Below are positions 33,501 through 49,333 of a stretch of 64,000 nucleotides of DNA, in pieces. The position numbers were made by a program, and so were the translations under genes. The notes below the pieces were generated by a model. That model was not told the DNA's origin. It worked only from the letters and a program-made list of their open reading frames with translations, and ran no database searches. The stretch is from Epinephelus fuscoguttatus (lineage: Eukaryota > Chordata > Actinopteri > Perciformes > Serranidae): NCBI RefSeq assembly GCF_011397635.1, contig NC_064753.1, positions 36,294,322 to 36,358,321 of the forward strand. Reading direction: 5' to 3'. Every line of letters starts with the position of its first letter. The first letter of the stretch is position 1.

Positions 33501-35339
33501 TACCGGCATAATATCCAGCAACAGGCACGTTGTCGGTGCGAGTGGCAGAGACCAGACCCACAGCAAGCACCAGCAGAGCCAGAGCCAGCAGAGACACAGT
33601 CACCAACAGAGCCGTCTTCCTGCGACGCAGGTAGTGAGCTGAGGAGAGATGACAGGAGGACGTCTTTAGACTTATTACATCCTGAAACCTCTGAATTACA
33701 TGTCTCTAACTCTGACCATTAAATCCAAAACTCTAACCTCCATTTTGCTCAAGACAGCAGGCACATATCCTGTTTAATTTCTCATTAAATGTTTTCGTGG
33801 TGAAGAAATTTGCAGATTTACTTCAGTAAAAGTACCAGTGCAACAATGTAAACATTTTCAAATGCAAGTAGTGCAATAAATAAAGGAAATATATTGATGT
33901 TATATCGATTTGTTAATTTGAGACGAGATATAGTCTTAGGTTAGAGATATTGTAGTATCACAAGTGTGTGTTTTCTTGATTTTAAAGACTGCATAAAGGC
34001 AAGTGAGGTCATCTTCTCAATTAACCACACATTATTTGCCTCCACTCATTTAGTCATTATATCCACATTACTAATGATTATTTCTCAAGAATCTCTCTGA
34101 GTAAATATTTTATGAATGTTCCAAAAGCACAGAGGTATTTGGTCAAAAATAAGTCCTACATTTAAAGTCTTATTCAAGTAATCATCAACAAAATGTATTC
34201 AATCGATCAAAAGTAAAAGTGTTCATAGCTGGCTGTGGTGGAGCTCATTCTACCTGTTCTATGCACTGCTGAGTGGTTTGATTTACTTCATAACAAGGCA
34301 TCACATCGTATATGCCTCCTCTAGATTTTGTCATCAACAGTTTGCAGGAGTTTTGCTCTTTTTCACGGCCATAGTTTTGGTTTTAGTGGTGGTATTAGTA
34401 AGGCTTTATAGTGTGCAAGAACTTTGTGGTTAAGTGGTATAGATTCTAAAAATCCTGATCAGCAAATTAACCAGTGGTGAAAGAAGTAGGGCCTTAAGCC
34501 AAAATACCATGCTCAAAAAGTGCTCCATTATAATTAAAAGTCCTGGATTTACAGTGGTACTATCAGCCAAATTAATTTAAAATATCAAACATAAAAGTGC
34601 TTACTATTCACAATGGCTCCTTATCACCTTGTTGCTTTCATCACTAACATGTTTAAGAGCATGTTCATGTTGTAGTTCGTCAATGTGGAGCAAAAATGTT
34701 GGATATTTTATGTACTGCTGTAGATTAGTATCATGATATTGATCCTATGTTTATGTAAGAAGTTACCCAACTAGTAACTATAAGTGTCAGATAAATGTAT
34801 TTCCTATAAAACTGTATTTAACTACAGCACTGGAGTTAAGTTACATTCAACCTTTGACTGTCTGTGACTCAGATGAATATTCAAAGTACATGTTTTTATA
34901 GAACAGTACAGAATGCAAATACCCAGTTCTACCAGTTTACCAGTATATAGCCAGTGCTTACCAGCATACTAACGAGTATACCCAGCTTAGGGATATATCT
35001 AAGCACAGTACTTGAGTAAATGTAACTCTACCTCTGCAGATGAGACTGTGGGAGAAGCACTTTAAGTATTTATTTCTCATCTAAAAGAAGAAACCTGAGG
35101 AATATATTGTGTCCTTGCTGAGAATAACTTTATGCTCTCACATGCACACACTAGAGGGAAAAAAAAGGAAAAATAAATAACGATAATTATTAATGACAGT
35201 GCAGATGCTGCTGTAAGTTGCAGCTCCATGCAGACTCATGTTAGGAGACCTCAGGATGAAACTTCACTGTACCTGCTGGATCCAGTGTTTCTGTCTGAGC
35301 TGTCTGAGCTGTTGTCTGCTGGCTGTCAGGCTGCTGCAT
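9552..35339 (-). CDS. tmem255b: Transmembrane protein 255B (complete, nine exons)
   Basis: Exons in transcript order: 35273-35339, 33496-33638, 33294-33356, 21559-21648, 18676-18756, 18063-18148, 13702-13861, 12720-12863 and 9552-9788. All junctions are GT-AG and the phases close to 1071 nt, giving 356 residues. The start reads [20 protein letters not shown]. Four hydrophobic helices lie at about 32-53, 64-85, 92-115 and 202-226. A cysteine-rich loop between helices 3 and 4 holds seven cysteines (including CRSFDKAC and TCYCC). The tail after residue 231 is rich in Pro and Gln and ends EKPPPYAC, so it has a PPxY motif at 351-354. The architecture and the gas6/grk1 neighbours identify TMEM255B; its molecular function is not established. 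The closest alternative is the paralogue TMEM255A. Intron 3 (21649-33293) is 11.6 kb. No poly(A) signal was clearly found. Confidence 0.88.
10180..10385. repeat. Dispersed teleost repeat fragment
   Basis: Phrases such as 'caacctcatggtggtgctac', 'aaatttcatagcaatccatc' and 'gatatttcagtctgaaccga', followed by 'gacagacagac', match a frequent fish repeat as I remember it. It lies in the last tmem255b intron. The family is not assigned. Confidence 0.45.
10762..10855. repeat. Short hAT-type MITE end fragment
   Basis: The phrase 'agtcgttctcaatctagggt' followed by 'ccagggactcccaggggtcc' resembles the terminal part of fish hAT-like non-autonomous elements. Only one end is visible, so it is truncated. 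Confidence 0.35.
11116..11441. mobile_element. 326-bp hAT-like MITE nested in the 11066-12197 element
   Basis: The left end CAGTAGTTCCCAGCTGGTCC and the reverse-complemented right end CAGTGGTTCCCAGCTGGTGG are inverted repeats. The flanking 8-mers atgtgagg and atgtaaaa share five of eight bases in order, compatible with a decayed 8-bp target duplication. A relative in opposite orientation lies at 51151-51848. Confidence 0.6.
11672..11948 (+). mobile_element. Possible solo LTR (about 277 bp)
   Basis: The block starts TGTTGTGATGCCCCTCC and ends CTGCTTGTCACA, i.e. TG...CA termini. A TATA-box-like CTATATAAACTG lies at about 11784-11795, as in the promoter of an LTR. No gag/pol coding flanks it, so it would be a solo LTR. 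A target duplication is not clear, hence low confidence. Confidence 0.4.
13985..14262 (+). repeat. Dispersed repeat, copy 1 of a local cluster
   Basis: It begins 'ttaaaggaacactcaactgg' and contains 'aatccaagtgaacggggatc', 'catctgttaacaaactcact' and 'cagacacatgcattttcaat'. Related copies lie at 15318-15590 (-), 16391-17240 (+, interrupted) and 17620-17900 (-), all in the same tmem255b intron. Confidence 0.55.
14307..15060 (+). repeat. Dispersed teleost repeat, about 750 bp
   Basis: It starts near 'tatttatttaacagggacag' and includes 'gcagactgctccagagcctc', 'ggggccctgatagcaaacgc' and 'gtgatgtgatcacatctctt'. I recognise these phrases from a frequent fish genomic repeat. No open frame is retained. 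The class (DNA element versus LINE-derived) is not assigned. Confidence 0.55.
15318..15590 (-). repeat. Dispersed repeat, copy 2 (inverted) of the 13985 cluster
   Basis: Read on the minus strand it gives 'caaaacatcactttacaaac' and 'tgcttcccagacacatgcat', matching the body of the copy at 13985-14262. It lies in the tmem255b intron between exons 6 and 7. Confidence 0.5.
16391..17240 (+). repeat. Dispersed repeat, copy 3 of the 13985 cluster, interrupted
   Basis: The start 'gttaaaggagtagttcaccc' and the segment 16820-17000 ('aaaaatccaaaacctgcgaa', 'catctgtttataaacactca', 'cttcccaaacacatacattt') parallel copy 1. The middle, about 16500-16800, does not match and may be an insertion or divergent sequence. 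Confidence 0.45.
17484..17583. repeat. Fold-back hairpin with about 35-bp arms
   Basis: The left arm (17484-17519, agaagtggcgcacctgggta...) and the right arm (17550-17583, reverse complement ggacaagtggtgcacctggg...) pair with roughly 85% identity around a 30-base loop. It could be a tiny inverted-repeat element or the remains of one. Confidence 0.5.
17620..17900 (-). repeat. Dispersed repeat, copy 4 (inverted) of the 13985 cluster
   Basis: It contains 'gtgtgagagtttgtaaacag' and 'atgtttcgatgatggttttc', the inverted counterparts of copy 1 phrases. It ends about 160 bp before tmem255b exon 6. Confidence 0.45.
19575..19790. repeat. Dispersed repeat of the 'aaaagtactcatta' type
   Basis: Text such as 'tactttactgaaatagaagt' and 'taaaagtaaaagtactcatt' resembles a fish repeat that also appears at 24590-24740, 34475-34850 and 56920-57110. 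It is AT-rich and non-coding. Confidence 0.45.
19800..20991 (-). mobile_element. Decayed Tc1/mariner-like transposon with paired terminal repeats
   Basis: The minus strand holds broken transposase pieces. At 20344-20670 there is an N-terminal helix-turn-helix region ([20 protein letters not shown] ... [14 protein letters not shown] ... GRPRKPFKR). At 20097-20330 there is a mid-catalytic segment with [15 protein letters not shown] and [20 protein letters not shown], typical of the Tc1 DDE family. More decayed coding-like sequence reaches about 19800. Two direct repeats of GGGTGCCCAxAxTTTTGCATG lie at 20783-20806 and 20967-20991, about 184 bp apart, like the IR/DR arrangement of Tc1 elements. 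The opposite terminus was not found. Frame breaks make it non-functional. Confidence 0.78.
21010..21130. repeat. Degenerate 'cttggtcttg' tandem tract
   Basis: Repeats of CTTGGTCTTG, with variants GTCTTGGTCT and TCATGACTTGG, run through this stretch. It is a short imperfect minisatellite in a tmem255b intron. Confidence 0.6.
21304..21456 (+). other. Exon-like open frame encoding a hydrophobic segment (unexplained)
   Basis: A strong acceptor-like tract (gttttgtttcctctgcag) ends at 21303. It is followed by 50 codons and a TGA at 21454-21456. The peptide begins [20 protein letters not shown], continues [15 protein letters not shown] and ends FHPAFLC. It has one predicted membrane helix followed by a polar, Cys-containing tail, the look of a last exon of a membrane protein. 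It is antisense within tmem255b, 103 bp beyond exon 4. I do not recognise the protein and found no matching upstream exon, so it may be chance or a pseudogene remnant. Confidence 0.25.
22298..22331. repeat. (CA)n microsatellite
   Basis: An uninterrupted CA run of about 23 bases continues as AACACACACA. A second (CA) run of about 23 bases lies at 22476-22498. Confidence 0.9.
22533..22627 (-). repeat. Near-identical 95-bp unit, copy B (in tmem255b intron 3)
   Basis: This is the reverse complement of 2560-2656 with about three base differences over 92 bp. It follows a CA tract and CAGCTGGCTGATCG sequence. Its flanks are unlike those of copy A, so the similarity stops at the unit. Confidence 0.75.
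22950..23300 (-). repeat. AGGTCA-rich dispersed repeat (relative of 2100-2540)
   Basis: The block carries TGACCT-T-TGACCT (a DR1 on the minus strand, 23016-23028) and a perfect AGGTCA-CAG-TGACCT palindrome (23276-23290). Phrases 'ttcactgttgagtcaaagta' and 'gccaaatttcaagaaattca' are minus-strand equivalents of the 2100-2540 repeat. Confidence 0.6.
24590..24740. repeat. Dispersed repeat fragment
   Basis: It begins 'gcagtggtggaaagtaccaa' and includes 'gtgaggtacttgtacttcac' and 'atgctactttatactttaaa', phrases of a very common teleost repeat. It is non-coding and lies in tmem255b intron 3. Confidence 0.55.
24741..26654. other. tmem255b intron 3, stretch without recognised features
   Basis: No exon, RNA gene or repeat I can name is visible. 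There is a short T run near 25726-25742 and otherwise unremarkable AT-rich sequence. Small open frames here lack domain-like composition. Confidence 0.5.
26655..27100 (+). mobile_element. 5'-truncated LINE 3' end
   Basis: An 84-codon tail of a reverse-transcriptase ORF is open to 26938: [40 protein letters not shown], and [15 protein letters not shown]. This C-terminal pattern is shared by fish L2/CR1-like non-LTR elements. After the stop, the 3' end carries 'gtaaagcactttgaattact', 'tctacaaataaacttgcctt' and a CCTTG microrepeat tail, typical for these LINEs. Everything upstream of the last ORF segment is missing. Confidence 0.75.
27890..28030 (+). mobile_element. tRNA-derived SINE copy
   Basis: A box A-like TAGCTCACCTAGTAGAGTG and a box B-like GGTTGGATTTC are spaced as in tRNA-derived SINEs. 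They are followed by 'cagcggccctttgctgcatg', which also occurs in the SINE at 58035-58228. The 3' tail is short or lost. Confidence 0.6.
29207..29772 (+). pseudogene. Possible PIF/Harbinger-type transposon remnant
   Basis: An open stretch beginning at the ATG at about 29389 reads [20 protein letters not shown] and then [20 protein letters not shown]. The 'RRRW-VRPLN...GEF-L' pattern resembles the N-terminal part of Harbinger (HARBI1-like) transposases. The frame stops at 29591 with no catalytic domain. TTA triplets at 29207-29209 and 29770-29772 fit Harbinger target duplications, but the terminal inverted repeats are weak. It could be a short, decayed non-autonomous copy. Confidence 0.4.
29773..30530. 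other. tmem255b intron 3, stretch without recognised features
   Basis: AT-rich sequence with homopolymer runs (30015-30030 and 30080-30110). I see no exon or named repeat. Confidence 0.45.
32190..32320. repeat. Dispersed teleost repeat fragment
   Basis: The phrases 'aaaggggtccctcgacctct' and 'gaatgaaaatgggttcagtg', with 'ggtacctacgagtgct', belong to a fish repeat I recall well. The similarity may run on to about 32900. The 132-codon open frame through it is not protein-like. Confidence 0.45.
33890..34140. repeat. Dispersed repeat shared with a grk1 intron (copy 1)
   Basis: It shares 'catttagtcattatatccac' and 'attactaatgattatttctc', plus an upstream 'tgattttaaagactgcataa', with 40665-40930. 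The two are direct copies in the tmem255b and grk1 introns. Confidence 0.6.
34475..34850. repeat. Dispersed repeat of the 24590 family
   Basis: It begins 'accagtggtgaaagaagtag' and contains 'aattaaaagtcctggattta' and 'aaagtgcttactattcacaa'. It is in tmem255b intron 1 and non-coding. Confidence 0.45.
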
Positions 35340-35998
35340 CTTCACTCAGTCCGGGTAAAAAAGTTAAAAAATGATTTTCTTCTTAAAAAAACGAGATGAG
35401 GCAGCTGAAGCGACGCTTGTAGTGTTCTGGTCGAGCTGTTCTTTGTCCCTGTTGATTCAAACCGCCCTCAGTCCTCCACAGGCAACAAGCTGCGAGTAAG
35501 ATGCGCCTTTTTCTGGAAATTAAAACATGTTTATGGTGAATAAAAGTGCGATTTGAAAAATAAATTGAACAGGTGACTCTGAGCTGCGGTCAGTTCAACT
35601 TTTCTTGAAACCTGAGAGAGAGAGACAGAGACAGAGAGGGACCAATCAGCTGCCAGTGTTCGCCTCACTGGTAAATTATTCAATTATCTGTCTTATGTAA
35701 GTTTCATACAGATTTAACACGAGATTCATGTTGTTCATGTTGGAAATGCAGACAGAATGTGGCTAAACTCCGTACTATATGATGAAAAGGTGAATAAAGT
35801 GATTAATTTTTGCTGTGTGTGTTTTAATGTCTGTAAAGTGAGTGGTCATGATGCTGCAGCGCTGATGTGGAGGACAAACTGTAATGTGAGTTTAAAGCGC
35901 CCTCTATCGGCCAACACTGGAAACACAAGCTAAACAGGATCCTCAGCTTGTCCTTTTATTCAGTGTTTTTTAAATATAAATTAACTAGGGTCATTCTT

Positions 35999-36749
35999 TA
36001 CGGAAGCGTATTGCATTCACTTGACAAATAAAAAAAGCCCCGTTTTTCTGAGTAATGTTTTCTGTTTTTCCTGAGTAATTTATTTTTTTTTTCAGTTTTT
36101 TGGTGTAATTTTTTCTGTTTTTCTGAGTAATTTTTTTTTTCAGTTTTTTTGGTGTAATTTTTTCTGTTTTTTTCCCTGCATAATTTAAATTTTTTTTTCT
36201 GTTTTTTGGTGTAATTTTTTCTGTTTTTCTGAGTTGTTTTTTTTTTTTTTTTTTTTTTTCAATTTTTTGGTGTATTTTTTTCTGTTTTTCTGAGTAATTT
36301 TTTTTTCTTCTGTTTTTTGGTGTAATTTTTGCCCTGTTTTTTGTGGTCATTTTTTCTGTTTTCGTGGTAATTTTTTTTTTTCCTGAACGAGGAAACGCTC
36401 CCACCTGACACCTGCAAGTGACCGGTGCCTGGATAAAGTCGACAAACTGATGATAACACCACCTATAAGACTTAAAGACAAGAGTATCTCCTAGTGTCTC
36501 AAACCCAAAACAAAGTAAAACTGGATTAAACTAAACAAGCGGGTTATGTCTGCTTCCATTATATCGAGCTCTCAAGAAAGGAATGAAAGCGTCTGTTGTT
36601 CTATTGCTCTCTTAACTCAAAAACACTCAGAAAAACAGAAAAAAATGACCCCGAAAAACAACAACAAAAAAATACACCGAAAACTGAAAAAATTACTCAA
36701 AACAGATTTTTTTTTAAAATTTGTTAAGTGAATGCAATACGCTTCTGTA
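35999..36749. mobile_element. 751-bp inverted-repeat element with internal T-rich tandem arrays
   Basis: The ends are inverted repeats of at least 31 bp with two mismatches: left TACGGAAGCGTATTGCATTC..., right reverse complement TACAGAAGCGTATTGCATTC.... The 6-mer ATTCTT flanks both sides exactly (35993-35998 and 36750-36755), which fits a target-site duplication. Just inside the left end (36030-36380) are about ten imperfect units like TTTTTCTGAGTAATTTTTTT and CAGTTTTTTGGTGTAA. The right end has a shorter A-rich inverted version (36625-36715). There is no transposase. It lies about 0.65 kb upstream of tmem255b. The Lys-rich frames here are a product of the T tracts. Confidence 0.75.
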
Positions 36750-37354
36750 ATTCTTCAACTATGGTCCATTTAGTCTGGAAACTTTTTAGAAAATCTGAAA
36801 TATGTTTAGAAACATTCAGGCTACTGATACAATATTTTAGTAATATAACACTGGCAGCAAGAAAAAACAAAACAATAATAAACAATAAAACATTTTAAAT
36901 TCATGTTGCAGCCTACATTGTGGTGGAAATGACAGTGACCCTGAGGGACAGCTGTTGTTTTAATGATAAAGGAAAATTACAGCTGAGTTAACAATGAGTT
37001 TGTAGTTGTAACGATCTGGTACAAAACCTGACTCAGTTGCAGAGGAAAACACAAAAACACCAAGAACAGTTTATCAAATCTAAATCTTTATTTTGGAGGT
37101 CAGGGGTCAAACAAGTGAAGGCAGTCAGAGAAGGCAGAAAAATCCATTCAGGGAAAATACACAAAAAGCAAAGTGTATAAAGCTAAGCAGAGTCAAAAAG
37201 CAAGGAATCAAACACAAGGAAAAGGCTGGAAAGCATGAGGACAGTAGGACAACAACGGCAATTTGGCAACTGAATGGGGGAAGCACTGGGCTTTAAATAC
37301 AAAAGGGTTGATTATTAGCTACACACAGGTGAGTGGAACAAGACACAGGTGAAA

Positions 37355-37590
37355 CAGCTGGAACCTACCCAGCTGTCATTGGGCGAAAGATGGGGTACAC
37401 CCTGGACAGATCACCAGACTATCACAGGGCTGACACATAAAGACAGACAATCTTGATCACATATCTTTGGACTGCAGGAAGAAGCCAGAGCAGCCAGAGG
37501 AAAACACACGCTGACACGCGGTTCAAGCCCAGGGTGAGGAGTGTGAGGTGACAATGCGAACCACTGCACCACGGTGTCACCCTTCATTGA
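37355..37590 (-). mobile_element. tRNA-derived SINE / LINE-tail repeat
   Basis: On the minus strand it starts GGGTGACACCGTGGTGCAGT (box A-like region), has a box B-like GGGCTTGAACC, and then 'cagccctgtgatagtctggt', 'ccagggtgtaccccatcttt' and 'cgcccaatgacagctgggta'. This is a very common teleost SINE with a LINE-like 3' tail. It lies between tmem255b and grk1. Confidence 0.7.
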
Positions 37591-38160
37591 TTATTAATTC
37601 GTCCTCGCTTATAAAAATGACAGAAATTAATTATTCATTTATGTTATTTTCAAAAGTTTCAGCCTCTCAGTTGTAAGTATTTCTTGTAATGTACAAATCA
37701 TTGTGAGCAACTCTTTAAATGTATCAGTGAAAGCTTTTCCACATCGTTTCAGAAGCCAGTACAAATACAGTTTTTACGTCATTGTTCAGTGATATATATT
37801 TTACTGGACTGTTAGCTTTAAAACATGCAACACACTGAATTAAAACTAAGAGCTGCGCATGTACATCTGCACAGCCAACAGAGATTGTTTCAGTATGTTC
37901 TCAATTATTTCAGATTTTAAAATCCTGGCAGCTCTTTAAGATCTGTTGGTCCCTGAATGAAGCTTCACGTTAATGTGTCAATCACACACAAAACACGCTG
38001 ATTTTAATGTCAAAATATTTATTTCAATTCAATTGAATATCTCTGCAGCAATGGACACAAGTTTATTTACACTTCTGCAAAATGATAAAGCAAAAGCAAA
38101 AAGTGGAAACAAACAAAAAACGGTGGTAGGAAATAGAAATGTTTTTTTTTTAACTTGCAC

Positions 38161-38166
38161 TTTATT
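38161..38166 (-). promoter_or_regulatory. grk1: Candidate grk1 polyadenylation signal
   Basis: TTTATT on the plus strand is AATAAA for grk1, 308 bases past the stop. Two further TTTATT hexamers lie at about 38018 and 38063, so the exact end is uncertain. Confidence 0.45.
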
Positions 38167-38172
38167 CACACT

Positions 38173-38173
<1 letters not shown>

Positions 38174-38221
<48 letters not shown>

Positions 38222-38222
38222 C
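38174..38222. repeat. (CA)n microsatellite in the grk1 3' flank
   Basis: About 24 uninterrupted CA dinucleotides lie adjacent to the candidate grk1 poly(A) signal. On the grk1 sense strand the tract is (TG)n. Confidence 0.95.
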
Positions 38223-38473
38223 AGCTGATCATTCATTCCTCTAGCTCAAGAAAATGAGTCTAAAGTGAGCAACAGTATAGACATGACATGCAACATGATT
38301 TAACAGTATAGAGCTAAAAGTAAAAAAGGTTTTGCATTTAGAGACATGCATCATCCTCCACACTCAGCCTCACCACTAAAACGTACTGACGTCTTGTACA
38401 AAAAGTGCTTAAGAAACAAACAGTTCATGTAAAATCTTCCATTAGGTGTTTTGTGGAGCACCATGGTCACCTC

Positions 38474-46616
<8,143 letters not shown>

Positions 46617-47599
46617 GGTGACCCAGTCGGAAAGTGAGGAAGAGGAACGGAGAAATGTGAGAGATGCAGCAAAAAATGCAGAATAGATGAATGTCTGGAA
46701 GGAGTGCAGAGAAAACCTGACAGCAAAAAGTAGCGGGAAGTAGAAAAGAAGCAGATGATATATGGCTAATATCCAAATATGAATGAGAGGTGATGTGGAT
46801 TTCCTCTTCAGAATCAAAAAATTTCATTCATCTGACCGTCTGCTCGCTGCAGACAGCCACAAAGAGCTTTTGCCTCATACATTAAACCTGAGATTCCCTG
46901 TCACACACATGCACACACACATGCAGATCTACCTGACTCATCCCCTCTCCCCAGAGGGATTTATCCACTCTGTAACACTGTAATGCTTTATCCAGCGCTA
47001 ACCCATGTGCACGCTGGAGAGGAAGAGAAGGCAACACAACAGAGACTCGGGAAACATGATGGGAGGATGAGAGGCAAGAGAGAAGGAGGAGGAGAGATGA
47101 ATGAAAGTGTGGGCTGGTAATGACAGGAATGCACTGAAGCTGAGAGAGAGAAAGTGGCACAGAGAGGAAAATGTGCATACTGGTTAACATCATGCTTCTG
47201 CACAGTGCTGGTCTTGTACTATTTGGGTCTTACTTTGCCAGTTTTAAACCTTCTCTCTTTCTGTAACCCTACACCAGAGAGAAACACTCATTCAGTCTGA
47301 AAACTAGCAGTGATTCCTCAAACAATTATTTTTAAAACTGTGAAGTAACTTCTGTTTTTAGCCAAACATCTGCAAAACAAATTAAATGTTCATAATTTTG
47401 AAAATGTAATTGATATTTTCCACGTCAATGATGTATTATTTCATCCACCCACAACCAATCTGTGCATCTCTGGCAGGGAGAGGCATCACTGATTAACTTA
47501 TACCAGGTGTGCTGCTGCTCCTCAGCTATATAAGCTGCTGGAGTCAGTTAGTCACTCTCTCTCACCCTGGGCTATGGTGTGTTGTCTAGTTTTTTCATA

Positions 47600-48185
47600 G
47601 TCTGCTTCTCTCCCTCACCTGCACCCTGCTGCCAGCCACACCCATCACATCAAGGCAACTCTGCTCACCTGCTCAATTCAGCCTGCCACCTCATCAGCCC
47701 AACTCCACTCACCTGCTTTCAATCATTGATTGGCTCAGTATAAAGACTCCTGTTCTCCACCTACTCACTTTCAGATTGTTCTTCAACCTCATGCAAGACA
47801 TTCCAGCACTCACTCTTGGCTTGATTCCCTGGTACCGACCCTGCTTGTTCCCGACCTGTTTATGTCTTCTCTTTCCTGGTAAACTTGCCAGCCTTCTGTC
47901 CCTGACCACGAGTTCGGCCTCAGCGTCTCTGGTTTCTGTCTGCCTGTGGCTGTGCAGTGTTTTCCTGCTACAACGTTGCAAAGTGAGAGTTCCCACCTGC
48001 TGCCAGGTGCCTGCTGTGAGACACCACATCTCTCTGTCTGTCTCTGTCTGTGTCTGTCTAGGGGTTCTGCGCCTGAAGAATTCTTTGTCAGCTCATGGTC
48101 ATGTTGCCTTATTATACAGTAATAAAAGTCATTACCAACTGTCTGCCTGCCTCGGAGTGCTGCATTTGGGTACAATCATAATGAG
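47600..48185 (+). mobile_element. Possible LTR fragment between grk1 and atp4b
   Basis: The block has TATA-like CAGTATAAAGACTCCTG (about 47737-47753), a downstream C/T-rich transcribed-type region, and AATAAAAGTCATTACC near 48120. The last is followed by 'ctgcctgcctcggagtgctg' and 'catttgggtaca', the usual look of a fish retrotransposon LTR 3' part. A second TATA-like CTATATAAGCTG lies upstream at about 47525. Its termini could not be fixed and no retroviral-type coding sequence flanks it. Confidence 0.4.
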
Positions 48186-49037
48186 CAAGCAATGCACCTT
48201 ACCATACCTCATCTTGGGCGCAACTATATTTGTTACTCGCACAATGTGGGCACTGGCCATGGAAATGACAGCTGTGTCCATCTCAAACTAGCAATGACAT
48301 TAGTGCTGCACTATACGCTGCTTTTGCGCAGGGTGTAAGATAGGGCCCTCAGTCTCAGCACATGCTAAAATTAGCTATCTAGCATCAAACACAAAGACTG
48401 ATGGAAATACCTTTAGTTTTGCAGGCATATTGTCATAAACCATAGTGCCAGACAGGTTAAAATATTGACCTGGTGATGACACCAAATATTCAGAATAATT
48501 CATCCCCTGTCCCAGAGGGAGATTTGTTTGTTCTGTGAAACACAGAAACATACAGATAAAGACAGAACACAAAATCTGCATGTATGCATACATCCATCCC
48601 AGCTCATAACAGTGTGAACAAGGCAGAAATTGTTCAGGGCTGCTGTCACAGGAGGAACAAAACTCCTGCTCAAGCGAGCTCCTCTTCGTTTTAGAGTCCT
48701 GGACATATGCCACTATATGCATATATAAGTATGTCAACATTATTTGGTTCAGCCTTGTTAAGTTTGAGGATTTTGTCCGATTCCACGTCCTTTAAATTGT
48801 CTTCTTTTTACTTTTGGAAAAGTTCAATGCTCCAAGCCCAGATTGGCTCTTTGGCAGGTACAGAATCAAACAGACGCAAGCTTTGGTTTATGTTTCCACG
48901 TGTCAATCATTTCTCAACAAATCATATTCAGTTGTTCACCTTGATTGTCGTCATTGGTAACTGAGCTGCCTGGCTGTTCAAGGTGATCCTCACGTTTCTC
49001 CAAGGAGTAAAGGACATCATACCGCCATCATGCTCAC

Positions 49038-49074
49038 CTTATCTCGGCCTTATAAAGAGTGAATAAGAGATAAC
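49038..49074 (+). promoter_or_regulatory. atp4b: Candidate atp4b core promoter: TATA box flanked by GATA motifs
   Basis: TATAAA at 49051-49056 is bracketed by GATAAG (minus strand, 49038-49043) and GATAAC (plus, 49069-49074). Mammalian H+/K+-ATPase promoters are known to use GATA-factor sites in parietal cells. The TATA box lies 283 bp upstream of the ATG, which would imply an unusually long 5' UTR or an unseen leader intron, so the call is tentative. Confidence 0.35.
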
Positions 49075-49333
49075 GCATACATCACACTCTGGAGCGACGT
49101 CCAGGGAGTGAGTTTTAGCTTTCACTGTAAAAAAGTATGTGACGGGAGACAAACAAGACATCAGCAGAAACCTAAGTGCCTCAAACTCTGTGGGGTGGGA
49201 CAGGAAGGAGAGCGGGGACACAAGTATAACTGTGTGAGCCTTACTGTAAGTGAGGGAGAGAAGAAGAGAAGGTACATTTGAGTAAAGAAAAGAAAAGGTC
49301 TGCTGTGGTTGCCGGTCAGAATAGAGCTTCATC

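Larger units (their letters stand above)
46617..49333. other. Divergent intergenic region between grk1 and atp4b
   Basis: The 2.7 kb between the start codons of grk1 (-) and atp4b (+) must hold both promoters. Apart from the LTR-like block at 47600-48185, I see only A/G-rich sequence at 47020-47130 and the TATA/GATA cluster at 49038-49074. No conserved photoreceptor element could be fixed by eye. Confidence 0.6.

Noticed and set aside
35991-36404. 137-codon minus-strand frame rich in Lys, Thr and Asn
   Set aside because: It is a by-product of the T-rich tandem arrays in the 751-bp element; no non-repetitive protein sequence is present.
38029-38232. Minus-strand frame with a (CV)n stretch
   Set aside because: It is the translation of the (CA/TG)n microsatellite.
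46617-46817. Upstream in-frame extension of GRK1 by 67 residues ([10 protein letters not shown]...)
   Set aside because: The conserved family start is MDIGGL..VVANSA at 46616 with a good initiation context; the upstream frame is 5' UTR read-through.
47776-48291. 171-codon plus-strand frame between grk1 and atp4b
   Set aside because: It lies mostly in the LTR-like, C/T-rich block; Leu/Ser/Cys content reflects the base composition.
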